A stretch of 64,000 nucleotides of DNA, taken from assembly GCF_963517015.1 (NCBI RefSeq), contig NZ_CAUQDV010000001.1:1122001-1186000 (forward strand), in the 5' to 3' direction. Position 1 is the first letter of the stretch. Every line of letters begins with the position of its first letter. The DNA comes from an uncultured Devosia sp. (GTDB lineage Bacteria > Pseudomonadota > Alphaproteobacteria > Rhizobiales > Devosiaceae). Made by a program: the position numbers and the translations under genes. Of the stretch, positions 51,722 through 60,188 are shown piece after piece. Below the pieces are notes generated by a model, which saw only the letters and a list, made by a program, of their open reading frames with translations, made no database searches and was not told the DNA's origin.

Positions 51722-53046
51722 GTGCCTGAAAGCATCCGGGAGATGCGCAGGGCATAGCGGTCGGTCATGCCCGAAGTGAAATCGGCCATGGCGTGCAGGG
51801 CGCTTTCGGCGTCCTTGACGTCGCGCAGGTCAAGCGAGAGCGCGCGGATTAGCTGGAGCGAGCGGTTCGACAGGTTGTCGGACTGCCAGTTCTTGCCCGC
51901 CACCTCCTCATAGACCGGCAGGATACCATTGAGCACATTGGCGATGATGCGGCGGCCGGAAACCTCGAGCTCGGTCTTGCGCGAGGCGGTGAAGATGCGT
52001 TCCCGTGCCAGCTTGCGGATTTCGGCAAAACCCTTGCCTAATCCGCTGGCGCCGACCAGATCGCCCGAGAAGGCGCCGGTCATGGTGGCATCGTAGTTTT
52101 CGATGAAGGCATCGACGCAGGCGTCGATGGCATAGCCGATGGTGCGGGCGCGCAGCCGGGCGATGTCTTCGGCCTGGGTCATGTCGTGGGGCGTCGAGCT
52201 GGGTGGCCGGCCGAGCGTGATCAGGATCTGGTGCACCGCATCATGGGTCAGCTCGCCCGTGGTGAAGGCATCTTCGAGATCGACGATATTGTAGGTTATG
52301 TCGTCGGCGGCCTCCATCAGGAAGACCAGCGGATGGCGGCTCCAGTGCCGGTCGCGTTCGAGCAGGCCGGTCCCCTGGGCGACATCGGCAAATTGACCAA
52401 GGTCCGAGTTGAAAACGCCGAATTTCTTGAGGCCGATGTAATCATTGGGCAGGCCGATGCGGTCGGCGGCGGTCACCGGATATTTGGTGAAGGCCCCCAA
52501 TGTCGCCTTGGAGAGGCGCATGCCGCCCTCGCCGCGATACATCTCAAGCCGGGTCAGGATGCGGAAGCCCTGCGCATTGCCCTCGAAGGCGTTGAACTGG
52601 TGCTGCAGTTCGCCGGACAATTGTGCAAGCGGTCCGCGGCCATTGGCGAAGTGCTCGGCAAACCAGGAGCCCATGGCGTCTTCGCCGGAATGGCCGAAGG
52701 GAGGATTGCCGATGTCATGGGCGACGCAGGCCGCCTGGATGATATCGGCCAGGTCATGCATGCGCGTGACGTCGATTTCCTTTTTCTCGACCAGCCACTG
52801 GCCGATGCGCATGGCCAGAGACCGGCCCACGCTCGAGACTTCGATCGAATGGATCAGCCGGTGATGCACATGGTCGTTTTCATAGAGCGGTTGCACCTGG
52901 GTCTTGTTGGCCAGCCGTCGGAAGGGCGCCGAGAAGACGATGCGGTCGTGGTCCTGCACGAAGATCGAACGATTGGGGTTGGCCTGATAGGCCTTGTCGC
53001 CGAGCCGTTCGTTGGAGAGCAGGCGCGTCCAGTCCATGCGCGACAT
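51718..53046 (-). CDS. dgt: dGTP triphosphohydrolase-like HD protein (dNTPase)
   Basis: Dgt-type enzymes split dNTPs to nucleoside and triphosphate, adjusting the dNTP pool. The 442-residue product has FRRLANKTQVQPL near the N-terminus and HRLIHSIEVSSVGRSLA. The HD metal pair is in VAHDIGNPPFGHSGEDAMG, followed by EGNAQGFRILTRLE and DDITYNIVDLEDAF. These are the standard family markers for the 'deoxyguanosinetriphosphate triphosphohydrolase-like' group. A small membrane-protein gene precedes it by 2 bases. Confidence 0.95.
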   Translation of the reverse strand: MSRMDWTRLLSNERLGDKAYQANPNRSIFVQDHDRIVFSAPFRRLANKTQVQPLYENDHVHHRLIHSIEVSSVGRSLAMRIGQWLVEKKEIDVTRMHDLADIIQAACVAHDIGNPPFGHSGEDAMGSWFAEHFANGRGPLAQLSGELQHQFNAFEGNAQGFRILTRLEMYRGEGGMRLSKATLGAFTKYPVTAADRIGLPNDYIGLKKFGVFNSDLGQFADVAQGTGLLERDRHWSRHPLVFLMEAADDITYNIVDLEDAFTTGELTHDAVHQILITLGRPPSSTPHDMTQAEDIARLRARTIGYAIDACVDAFIENYDATMTGAFSGDLVGASGLGKGFAEIRKLARERIFTASRKTELEVSGRRIIANVLNGILPVYEEVAGKNWQSDNLSNRSLQLIRALSLDLRDVKDAESALHAMADFTSGMTDRYALRISRMLSGT

Positions 53047-53048
53047 GG

Positions 53049-53228
53049 TCAGTTTGCCTCCGCCGGCGCGGCGCTGGTGGCTTCAGCATTGGCTTCGCGC
53101 AGCGACTGATAGGCATTGATGCCGCCATGCCAGGTCGAAACGGCGATGACGATGATCAGCACGCCCAGGGCCAGAATGAGCACGCGGCCCTTGTTGAGCG
53201 CAAAGGGGCTCTGCTTGTTCTCGTCCAT
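53049..53228 (-). CDS. Small single-pass membrane protein upstream of dgt
   Basis: An ORF of 59 residues on the minus strand opens with ATG at 53228 and ends with TGA at 53049. It encodes MDENKQSPFALNKGRV, one hydrophobic helix (about residues 16-34, VLILALGVLIIVIAVSTW) and a short alanine/glutamate-rich tail (NAYQSLREANAEATSAAPAE). A basic residue pattern before the helix suggests the N-terminus stays in the cytoplasm. Its stop is 2 bases before the dgt ATG, so the two would be cotranslated. I do not recognise a family; coding quality looks good. Confidence 0.7.
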   Translation of the reverse strand: MDENKQSPFALNKGRVLILALGVLIIVIAVSTWHGGINAYQSLREANAEATSAAPAEAN

Positions 53229-53322
53229 GCGGCCTCGCGAAATAAATCTGCAAATCGACCCAAGGAAGCCTTGGGCGAGGGCGTCATAGCACTACAATGG
53301 CCACCAGAGTAAGGCTTGGCGA

Positions 53323-53892
53323 GTGCATGCCGCAGTGATGGACCTTCGTGCCGCATCCATGGTCGACCCGACGCACGCCTTGACGCGGGCGCTTGTGGTG
53401 CGGGCGCAAAATGGTGATGCGGAGGCCTTTGGCGAGCTGATCGGGGATCACTACGACCTGATCCACCGTACCGCCTGGAAATGGTGCGGCAATCGTGCCG
53501 ATGCCGAAGACATTGCGCAGGATGTCTGCGTCAAGTTGGGCGCGGCGATCAAGGGGTTCGACCACCGCTCGGCCTTTTCGAGCTGGGTCTATCGCATCAC
53601 GCTGAACGCCGTGCGCGACCTGCAGCGGGCCGGCAAGCGGCGCGGCAAATATGTCGATGCCTATGCACAAGTGTCGCCGGAAGATCAGCCGGCCGAGCAG
53701 GAAGAGGCGGCGACCAATGGCCAGCTCTGGAACGCGGTGCGGACCCTGCCGGAAAAGCAGCGTGACGCAGTGCTGCTGGTCTATGCAGAAGAATTGAGCC
53801 ACGCGGCGGCGGCCGAGATCATGGGCATCAAGGAGGCGACCGTGTCCTTCCATGTGCATGAGGCACGCAAGACCCTGAGGGGGCTGCTATGA
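53323..53892 (+). CDS. ECF-type RNA polymerase sigma factor
   Basis: The 189-residue product is the normal size of an ECF sigma factor. Region 2 is ALTRALVVRAQNGDAEAFGELIGDHYDLIHRTAWKWCGNRADAEDIAQDVCVKL. Region 4 is LPEKQRDAVLLVYAEELSHAAAAEIMGIKEATVSFHVHEARKTLRGLL. The end overlaps the VWA gene (ATGA), so the two are translated together, in the position where an anti-sigma gene is normally found. The start may be ATG 53338 instead of 53323. The target promoters are unknown. Confidence 0.92.
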   Translation: MHAAVMDLRAASMVDPTHALTRALVVRAQNGDAEAFGELIGDHYDLIHRTAWKWCGNRADAEDIAQDVCVKLGAAIKGFDHRSAFSSWVYRITLNAVRDLQRAGKRRGKYVDAYAQVSPEDQPAEQEEAATNGQLWNAVRTLPEKQRDAVLLVYAEELSHAAAAEIMGIKEATVSFHVHEARKTLRGLL

Positions 53893-56042
53893 GCGACGAC
53901 AATATGCACGACGATCCATTCAACAGGCTCAAGGGCACTACGCCCGATCCGCGCGCGGAGGCGAAGCAGCGCGCACTCATGGCCGGCATGGCCGCTTTCG
54001 AATCTGCCCAAAAAGAATCTGAGATCACGCCCAAAGGAAATCTCTGGGGCGGCCGTCTCACGTCCATCATCACATCCTGGAAAGGGATCAAGATCATGGA
54101 CATGCGTATTCCGGTCGGCACCGCCGCCATTGCCCTGCTGGTTCTGCCGCTCGGCTACCAGCTCTATTCATCCACCTCGATGACGCCGAGCCAGGTGGCC
54201 ATCGAGCGACCGGCCATCGAGATCGAGCCGCAGGTCACCACCATGCCGGCCAATCCCGCATTCGTGGACGACAAGTCCGCCGCGCCCGAAGCCGATGGTC
54301 GCGCCCAGGACGTCATGGCCGAGCCGGTCATGCCCGAGCCCATGCCGGTTCCGCAAACCACCATGCCTGCTGCGCCCACTACGGCCGATGCTGCCGTTGC
54401 GCAGTCCGTCGGTGCGGCGCCGTCCATGTTGACCCGTCAAGCGCCAATGGCGATGGCGCCTGCGCCGGCCGGTGCCCTGATGGAAAGCGAGATGTATGCG
54501 CCGCCACCGCCGGCTTCGATGCTGGCGCAGCAGACGCGAGAAAGTGGCGACAGTTTCACAAGCTTCGACGAGCAGCGGCTCAAGGCGGTGGTGGACGAAC
54601 CAGTCTCGACCTTCTCGATCGACGTCGATACAGCCAGCTATTCCTATATGCGCCGCATGCTGGAAGATGGCTATCTGCCCGAACCCGATGCGGTGCGCAT
54701 CGAGGAGATGATCAACTACTTTCCCTATGACTACCCGGCCGCGACCAGCGCTGCCGAACCGTTCCAGCCGACCATTGGCATCTATCCGACGCCCTGGAAC
54801 CCAAAGACGCAACTGCTGCAGATCGGCATCAAGGGCTATGTGCCCACGGTCGAAGAGGACAAGCCGGCCAATCTGGTGTTCCTGATCGACACATCGGGTT
54901 CGATGGACGAGCCCGACAAGCTGCCGCTGCTCAAGCGCGCCTTTGGCCTGCTTCTGGACCAGCTCTCCGACAATGACACGATTTCCATCGTCACCTATGC
55001 CGGCTCGGCGGGCGTCGCGCTGGAGCCGACCGTGGCGACGGAAAAGGCAAAAATCCTCGCCGCTCTCGACAACCTCTACGCCGGTGGCAGCACGGCTGGC
55101 GCCGAAGGTATTGCGGCGGCTTATCGCTTGGCAGAAAGCCATCGCGTCACCGGCGGCACAAACCGGGTGATCCTCGCCACGGATGGGGATTTCAATGTCG
55201 GGATCGATGATCCTGAGGCGCTGGAAGATTTCATCAAGATCAAGCGCGACAGCGGCATTACCCTCTCTGTGCTGGGCTTTGGCCGCGGCAATCTCGATGA
55301 CGCGACCATGCAGGCGTTGGCCCAGAACGGCAATGGCAATGCCAGCTACATTTCCTCCTTCCGCGAGGCGCAGAAGGTGCTGGTCGAGGAGATCGGCGGC
55401 ACGCTCGACATGATTGCCAAGGATGTGAAGATCCAGGTCGAGTTCAACCCTGCCCAGGTCAGCGAATATCGGCTGATCGGCTATGAGACCCGCGCGCTGA
55501 ACCGCGAGGATTTCAACAATGACAAGGTGGACGCAGGCGATATCGGCGCGGGTCACACGGTCACTGCGCTCTACGAGATCACGCCAGCCGGCTCGGGCGC
55601 CGAACTGGTCGATCCGCTGCGCTATGGCCAGTCCACGGACAGCGTGGGTGAACCGCCGCTGGCGACAGGTGGCGAAGAACTCGCCTTCCTCAAGATGCGC
55701 TTCAAGCTGCCGGAAAGCGATGTCAGCCAGTTGATCGAAGTGCCGGTGCGCCCGGCCATGGTCTATGACGATATCAGCGAGGTTAGCGACGACATGCGCT
55801 TCGCCGCTGCTGTCGCCGCCTTCGGCCAGAAGCTCAAGGGCAGCAATTATGCCGGTGATATGACCTGGGCGCAGATCGCCGAGCTTGCCCGCTCCGGCAA
55901 GGGTCAAGACGACAGCGGCTACCGCGCCGAGTTCATCAGCCTGATCAAGACCGCCGGCCTGCTGCAGCCAGACAACGAGCCGCTGCCCTATCCCGGCACG
56001 GCGAGCGATCAATGCCAGGTTGATGGGACGTGTGCGGAATGA
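53889..56042 (+). CDS. Membrane-anchored von Willebrand factor A (YfbK-type) protein
   Basis: This is a 717-residue protein. A short charged cytoplasmic segment (about residues 1-72) precedes one membrane helix (about 74-93, VGTAAIALLVLPLGYQL). A periplasmic Pro/Ala/Met-rich linker follows to about 215, then the YfbK N-terminal domain (VSTFSIDVDTASYSYMRRML...IEEMINYFPYDYP). The VWA domain has an intact metal site (LIDTSGSMD, Asp334, Ser336, Ser338), and a C-terminal DUF3520-like domain ends in a Cys-containing tail. The cytoplasmic head next to an ECF sigma gene, with a 4-base overlap, suggests an anti-sigma-like role. It is not a recognisable anti-sigma domain. Confidence 0.9.
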   Translation: MSDDNMHDDPFNRLKGTTPDPRAEAKQRALMAGMAAFESAQKESEITPKGNLWGGRLTSIITSWKGIKIMDMRIPVGTAAIALLVLPLGYQLYSSTSMTPSQVAIERPAIEIEPQVTTMPANPAFVDDKSAAPEADGRAQDVMAEPVMPEPMPVPQTTMPAAPTTADAAVAQSVGAAPSMLTRQAPMAMAPAPAGALMESEMYAPPPPASMLAQQTRESGDSFTSFDEQRLKAVVDEPVSTFSIDVDTASYSYMRRMLEDGYLPEPDAVRIEEMINYFPYDYPAATSAAEPFQPTIGIYPTPWNPKTQLLQIGIKGYVPTVEEDKPANLVFLIDTSGSMDEPDKLPLLKRAFGLLLDQLSDNDTISIVTYAGSAGVALEPTVATEKAKILAALDNLYAGGSTAGAEGIAAAYRLAESHRVTGGTNRVILATDGDFNVGIDDPEALEDFIKIKRDSGITLSVLGFGRGNLDDATMQALAQNGNGNASYISSFREAQKVLVEEIGGTLDMIAKDVKIQVEFNPAQVSEYRLIGYETRALNREDFNNDKVDAGDIGAGHTVTALYEITPAGSGAELVDPLRYGQSTDSVGEPPLATGGEELAFLKMRFKLPESDVSQLIEVPVRPAMVYDDISEVSDDMRFAAAVAAFGQKLKGSNYAGDMTWAQIAELARSGKGQDDSGYRAEFISLIKTAGLLQPDNEPLPYPGTASDQCQVDGTCAE

Positions 56043-56044
56043 AG

Positions 56045-56071
56045 AAAAAGCCCCGGGTTAACCCGGGGCTT
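56045..56071 (-). terminator. Rho-independent terminator of the ring-cleaving dioxygenase gene
   Basis: AAGCCCCGGG-TTAA-CCCGGGGCTT (56048-56071) is a 10-bp stem. On the minus strand it is followed by TTTCTTC, so it suits the minus-strand gene best; the VWA gene ends 6 bases before it. Confidence 0.82.
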
Positions 56072-56078
56072 CGTCGTT

Positions 56079-57029
56079 CTAGTCCAACGGCTTGAGGTTG
56101 GCTTCGATGCTGGCGCGGCGGCTTTCGAGGAAAGGCGGCAGCGACAGCGATTCACCGAGCGTTTCGAGCGGCTCGTCGGCGGTGAAACCGGGAACGTCAG
56201 TGGCGATTTCGAACAGGATGCCATTGGGCTCGCGGAAATAGAGCGAGGTGAAATAGAAGCGCTCCACTTCGCCGCTAGACCGCAGACCGGCCTTGGTCAC
56301 GCGATCGATCCACTGGCGCAGGCTATCCTGATCCGGTGTGCGGAAAGCAACGTGGTGGACGCCGCCGGCACCTGGACGGGCCATGGGCAAGCTCGGGTCG
56401 ACGGCGACATGCAGTTCTGCGCCGGGACCGCCGGGGCCCATTTCAAACACATGGGTTTCGGGCGTGTGGCTGGTCGTGGCGTATTCGCGAACCTTGCGCA
56501 TGTTCATCACCTGGGTCAGCACGGCCTCGGTTCGGTCGAGCCGCGGCACCGAAAGCGTGATGGGGCCGAGGCCGATGATCTGCTGCTCCGCCGGAACCGG
56601 GGACTTGGTCCAGGGAATAACCGTGTTGGCTGCGTCGATCACCATGCGGAAGCGCTGACCTTCAAAATCCTCGAAATCGAGCGACAGTTGGCCATTGCGT
56701 TCCTTGATGGCGCTGGTGCTGACATTGTTTTCGCCAAGGTGGTTCTTCCACCAATTGAGGCTTTCTTCGCTGGCGACACGCAGGCCGGTGCGGCCAACGG
56801 TGTGATTGCCACGCGATTCACGCGGTGCGTCGAAATCGAAGAAGGTCAGGTCAGCGCCGGGAGAGGCCACGCCGTCGCCATAGAAGAGGTGATAGGCGGT
56901 GGTGTCGTCCTGGTTGACCGTCTTCTTGACCAGTCGCATGCCAAGGACCTTGGTATAGAAAGCCACATTCTTCTTCGCCTCGGCGGTGACCGCCGTGAGG
57001 TGATGGATGCCTCCGAGTTCGAGCGTCAT
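56079..57029 (-). CDS. Ring-cleaving dioxygenase of the VOC family
   Basis: The product is 316 residues with two glyoxalase-fold repeats, the size of MhqO/MhqA- and LinE-like quinone- or hydroquinone-responsive dioxygenases. Family marks include GGIHHLTAVTAEAKKNVAFYTKVLGMRLVKKTVNQDDTTAYHLFYGD and GVHHVAFRTPD. Metal ligands are expected at the two HHL/HHV histidines and a glutamate near YFREPNGILFEIATD. Its substrate is probably a hydroquinone-type ring, but this is family-level inference. It is cytoplasmic and monocistronic, with its own terminator. Confidence 0.9.
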   Translation of the reverse strand: MTLELGGIHHLTAVTAEAKKNVAFYTKVLGMRLVKKTVNQDDTTAYHLFYGDGVASPGADLTFFDFDAPRESRGNHTVGRTGLRVASEESLNWWKNHLGENNVSTSAIKERNGQLSLDFEDFEGQRFRMVIDAANTVIPWTKSPVPAEQQIIGLGPITLSVPRLDRTEAVLTQVMNMRKVREYATTSHTPETHVFEMGPGGPGAELHVAVDPSLPMARPGAGGVHHVAFRTPDQDSLRQWIDRVTKAGLRSSGEVERFYFTSLYFREPNGILFEIATDVPGFTADEPLETLGESLSLPPFLESRRASIEANLKPLD

Positions 57030-57219
57030 TCTGGTTTCTCCTGAACCGGCGCGATGATCGCGCTACTGTTGCCTCAAGATGTAGTTGAGCCCACTCGCTT
57101 TGTGCAGCAGGCTAATTCCGACAGACTGATGTCGAATTTTGAACGATGACGATCACAAATTACCGAGGCATGTCTTTTTGACATGCATCGAATCCAAATT
57201 CCGCGTTATCCCTTCTTGT

Positions 57220-57234
57220 GAACATAAAGGGAAC
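57220..57234 (+). promoter_or_regulatory. LexA (SOS) box of the radical SAM-UdgX operon
   Basis: GAAC-ATAAAGG-GAAC is an exact match to the alphaproteobacterial LexA box GAAC-N7-GAAC. It covers the ribosome-binding site (AAAGG), and its end is 4 bases from the ATG at 57239. Confidence 0.88.
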
Positions 57235-57238
57235 GAAC

Positions 57239-58474
57239 ATGGCTGCTCTAACCTTGCGGCGCAAGCTAGCCATCCTGTCCGATGCGGCAAAATACGATGC
57301 AAGCTGCGCCTCCTCCGGCACGGAAAAGCGCAATAGCGCCGGCACGGGCGGCATCGGCTCGACTGAAGGTAGCGGCATTTGCCATTCCTATGCGCCCGAT
57401 GGTCGCTGCATTTCGCTGCTCAAAATCCTCCTGACCAATTTCTGCGTCTATGACTGCATCTATTGCGTCAATCGCTCCTCTTCCAATGTGGCGCGGGCGC
57501 GGTTCAGTGTCGAGGAAGTCGTGCAGCTGACGCTGGACTTCTACAAGCGCAACTACATCGAAGGCCTGTTCCTCTCCTCCGGCATTATTCGCTCCCCGGA
57601 TTACACGATGGAGGAAATGGTTCGGGTGGCGCGCTCGCTGCGCGAAGACCACCATTTCGCCAGCTATATTCATCTCAAGGTCATTCCCAATGCCTCGCCG
57701 GAACTTCTGGCTGAAGCGGGACGCTGGGCCGATCGCTTGTCGACCAATATCGAGATGCCAACCGACATCGGACTGGAAACCCTGGCGCCGGAAAAGAAGC
57801 CGAGTGAAATCCGTACGGCCATGGCCAATGTGCGCGGCAAGCTGGACGAGGCGGCGCCGGACAAAAAATCGCGGGCTAAAAAGGCCAAGTTTGCGCCAGC
57901 CGGGCAATCGACGCAGATGATCGTTGGGGCGGACGCCGCCGACGATGGCGCGATCCTCAATCGGGCCGCCGGGCTTTACTCCGGCTACAAGCTGCGACGC
58001 GTGTACTATTCGGCCTTCTCGCCCATTCCCGATGCCAGTGCGCGCCTGCCGCTCAAGCCGCCGCCGCTGATGCGGGAGCATCGTCTCTATCAGGCCGACT
58101 GGCTGATCCGCTTTTATGGCTTTGATGTGCCGGAAATCGTTTCGGGCGGGGAGGGTGGTCTGCTCGATCTGGCGGTGGATCCCAAGCTCGCCTGGGCGCT
58201 CAAGAGCCGGCAGCGTTTTCCGGTGGATGTGAACCGGGCAGACCGTGAAATGCTGTTGCGGGTGCCGGGGCTGGGCACGCGCAGCGTCGACCGCATTCTC
58301 TCGACCCGCCGCCATCACCGGCTACGGCTCTCAGATGTCGCAACCATTGCTGGAACGATCGACAAGGTCCGGCCCTTCATCGAAGCGGCCGACTGGACAC
58401 CGGGTGGGCTAACTGATGATGCGCGACTGCGCGCCAGACTGACGCTGCAGCCGGAACAGTTGAGCCTGTTCTGA
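57239..58474 (+). CDS. Putative DNA modification/repair radical SAM protein
   Basis: The product has 411 residues. It starts with a conserved N-terminal region (LRRKLAILSDAAKYDASCASSGT) and GSGICHSYAPDGRCISLLKILLTNFCVYDCIYCVNRSSSN. The last contains the CxxxCxxC cluster of radical SAM enzymes (CVYDCIYC). A TIM-barrel domain follows. A helix-hairpin-helix (VNRADREMLLRVPGLGTRSVDRIL) near the C-terminus could bind DNA. This matches the 'putative DNA modification/repair radical SAM protein' family, normally coupled to a UdgX/DUF4130 gene, as here. The substrate lesion is unknown. The ATG at 57239 was preferred to GTG 57218, which lies inside the LexA box. Confidence 0.92.
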   Translation: MAALTLRRKLAILSDAAKYDASCASSGTEKRNSAGTGGIGSTEGSGICHSYAPDGRCISLLKILLTNFCVYDCIYCVNRSSSNVARARFSVEEVVQLTLDFYKRNYIEGLFLSSGIIRSPDYTMEEMVRVARSLREDHHFASYIHLKVIPNASPELLAEAGRWADRLSTNIEMPTDIGLETLAPEKKPSEIRTAMANVRGKLDEAAPDKKSRAKKAKFAPAGQSTQMIVGADAADDGAILNRAAGLYSGYKLRRVYYSAFSPIPDASARLPLKPPPLMREHRLYQADWLIRFYGFDVPEIVSGGEGGLLDLAVDPKLAWALKSRQRFPVDVNRADREMLLRVPGLGTRSVDRILSTRRHHRLRLSDVATIAGTIDKVRPFIEAADWTPGGLTDDARLRARLTLQPEQLSLF

Positions 58475-59931
58475 TGCAGGTCGTTCGCCTCGCTTCCTCC
58501 AATGACTTTGCCGAATGGCGCGGCATGGCGCGGCAGCTGTTGGCGGCCGGGTTATCCCCGGACCAGGTGGAATGGCGTATGCTGGGTGATGCCGGTGGCC
58601 TGCTCGACGATGTCGATGCTGCGCCACTACCCCAGGTCGACCGTCCCGTCGGATCGGTGCCGCGCCAATTCATCGATCTGGCCCAACAGGCCATCTGCCA
58701 CGCCGATCCGGCGCGGTTTTCCGTGCTTTACGGTATGCTTTGGGCGCTGCAATCCAACAACCATTTGCTGGGTGATGCGACGCTCGATGCTAACAGTCTG
58801 TTAACCAGATGGGCCTCTGCGGTGCGGCGTGACAGCCACAAGATGAAGGCCTTCGTGCGCTTCAAGTCGATCGTGGATGACAGCGGGCTCGAGCGCTATG
58901 CCGCGTGGTTCGAGCCGGAGCATTATACGCTCGAAATGACCGCGCCGTTTTTCGTTCGTCGCTTTGACGGCATGATGTGGGCGATCATCACGCCCTATCG
59001 CAGCGCCTTCTGGGATGGCGAAAGCCTCGCTTTTGGGCCGGGTGGTCAGAAAAGCGATGTGCCTCAGGATGATGCAGTCGAAGGCGACTGGAAGACCTAT
59101 TTTGCCTCGATATTCAATCCTGCCCGGCTCAAGGTTTCGATGATGAAATCGGAAATGCCTGTCAAATACTGGAAGAACTTGCCCGAGGCAGAGCTGATTG
59201 CGCCGCTGATCCGCAACGCGCGCAGCATGGAGGCAGAGATGATCGAGCGCGCCACGACGCAGCCGCCGTCGCGCCATCTCCGGCAACAGGCCCGGCTGCC
59301 GGAAGCTGCCGAGACAGCGCGGGAATTTTCCAGCCTGGCCGCAGCGCGGACCGCGGTGCAGGACTGCCGCCGCTGCGGGCTTTGCGAGCATGCAACACAG
59401 GCGGTATTCGGCGAAGGGCCCGACGATGCGGGCGTGATGTTTGTCGGCGAACAGCCCGGCGACCAGGAAGACCTGGCGGGAAAACCTTTCATCGGCCCGG
59501 CGGGACAGGTGTTTGACCGGGCGGTGGAAAAGGTCGGCATCGATCGATCGCGCGTTTACGTCACGAACGCGGTCAAGCATTTCAAGTTCGAGCCGCGCGG
59601 CAAGCGCCGCATTCACCAGCGACCAGATAGCGGTGAGGTCCAGGCCTGCAAGTTCTGGCTCAATCTCGAGCTTGGTTTTGTCAAGCCCAGGGTCGTTGTG
59701 GCATTGGGCGCGACGGCTGCAACGAGTCTGTTGGGCAAATCGGCCACCATCGGCAAATTGCGCGGCGCGCCGCTGGAGATGGCCGATGGTTCGACGCTGT
59801 TTGTCACCAACCACCCATCCTATCTGCTGCGTATTCCCGATGCCGCCAAAAAGGCCGAAGAGCAGGCAAAATTCGAGGAAGACCTGCTGCTGGTGCGGCA
59901 GGCGATGTCCGGTCTCCACAATCAGCATTGA
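58474..59931 (+). CDS. udgX: DUF4130-UdgX fusion, uracil-DNA cross-linking glycosylase
   Basis: The 485-residue product is a fusion. The N-terminal part (about 1-250) is a DUF4130-type domain that partners radical SAM repair proteins. The C-terminal part (about 285-485) is UdgX, a family-4-like uracil-DNA glycosylase with cysteines CRRCGLCEHA for an iron-sulfur cluster. It also carries motif GEQPGDQEDLAGKPFIGPAG. The UdgX-specific loop KRRIH (His381) is present; in Mycobacterium UdgX this histidine forms a covalent link to the sugar after uracil removal. Start and stop of the two genes overlap by one base. The LexA box upstream suggests induction by DNA damage. Confidence 0.92.
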   Translation: MQVVRLASSNDFAEWRGMARQLLAAGLSPDQVEWRMLGDAGGLLDDVDAAPLPQVDRPVGSVPRQFIDLAQQAICHADPARFSVLYGMLWALQSNNHLLGDATLDANSLLTRWASAVRRDSHKMKAFVRFKSIVDDSGLERYAAWFEPEHYTLEMTAPFFVRRFDGMMWAIITPYRSAFWDGESLAFGPGGQKSDVPQDDAVEGDWKTYFASIFNPARLKVSMMKSEMPVKYWKNLPEAELIAPLIRNARSMEAEMIERATTQPPSRHLRQQARLPEAAETAREFSSLAAARTAVQDCRRCGLCEHATQAVFGEGPDDAGVMFVGEQPGDQEDLAGKPFIGPAGQVFDRAVEKVGIDRSRVYVTNAVKHFKFEPRGKRRIHQRPDSGEVQACKFWLNLELGFVKPRVVVALGATAATSLLGKSATIGKLRGAPLEMADGSTLFVTNHPSYLLRIPDAAKKAEEQAKFEEDLLLVRQAMSGLHNQH

Positions 59932-60011
59932 AACTGGCGCGCTAGCGGCTTGACAGGAAACCGTGCTAAACTTAGTAAGTCGCGTCGCTGGTGAAAACCG
60001 GCCGACCTTAT

Positions 60012-60088
60012 GGCGGAGTAGCTCAGTTGGTTAGAGCGGCGGAATCATAATCCGTGTGTCCCCAGTTCAAATCTGGGCTTCGCTACCA
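60012..60088 (+). tRNA. tRNA-Met (CAU), elongator type
   Basis: A complete 77-base cloverleaf can be drawn. The acceptor arm GGCGGAG pairs with CTTCGCT, a D-arm with AGCTCAGTTGGTTAGAGC follows, and the anticodon loop has CAT (60046-60048). The T-arm is CCCAG-TTCAAAT-CTGGG, and the encoded 3' end is ACCA. The 5' G paired to U rather than the C:A mismatch of initiator tRNA, and the sequence around GGAATCATAATCC, fit elongator methionine. A strong terminator follows. tRNA-Met genes are common integration sites. Confidence 0.93.
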
Positions 60089-60092
60089 TTCA

Positions 60093-60137
60093 GAAGGCCG
60101 GAAACCTTGGTGTTTCCGGCCTTCTTCCTTTTCCGGC
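60093..60137 (+). terminator. Rho-independent terminator of tRNA-Met
   Basis: GAAGGCCGGAAAC and GTTTCCGGCCTTC (60093-60105 and 60112-60124) form a 13-bp stem, followed by TTCCTTTT. It lies 4 bases after the tRNA. Confidence 0.92.
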
Positions 60138-60144
60138 ATGTCGC

Positions 60145-60165
60145 ATTAGGACGGGATTAGGACGG
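60145..60165. repeat. Short tandem repeat just after tRNA-Met
   Basis: ATTAGGACGG occurs twice (60145-60154 and 60156-60165), separated by one base. It lies after the tRNA terminator, at the start of the segment that carries umuDC. It could be part of an old junction or coincidence. Confidence 0.45.
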
Positions 60166-60188
60166 CACACACCGAAGTCTCGTATCGG

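Noticed and set aside
54168..56012. A 614-codon open frame on the minus strand within the VWA gene
   Set aside because: It is an antisense shadow rich in Arg, His and Gly. The plus-strand protein has intact VWA motifs over the same bases.
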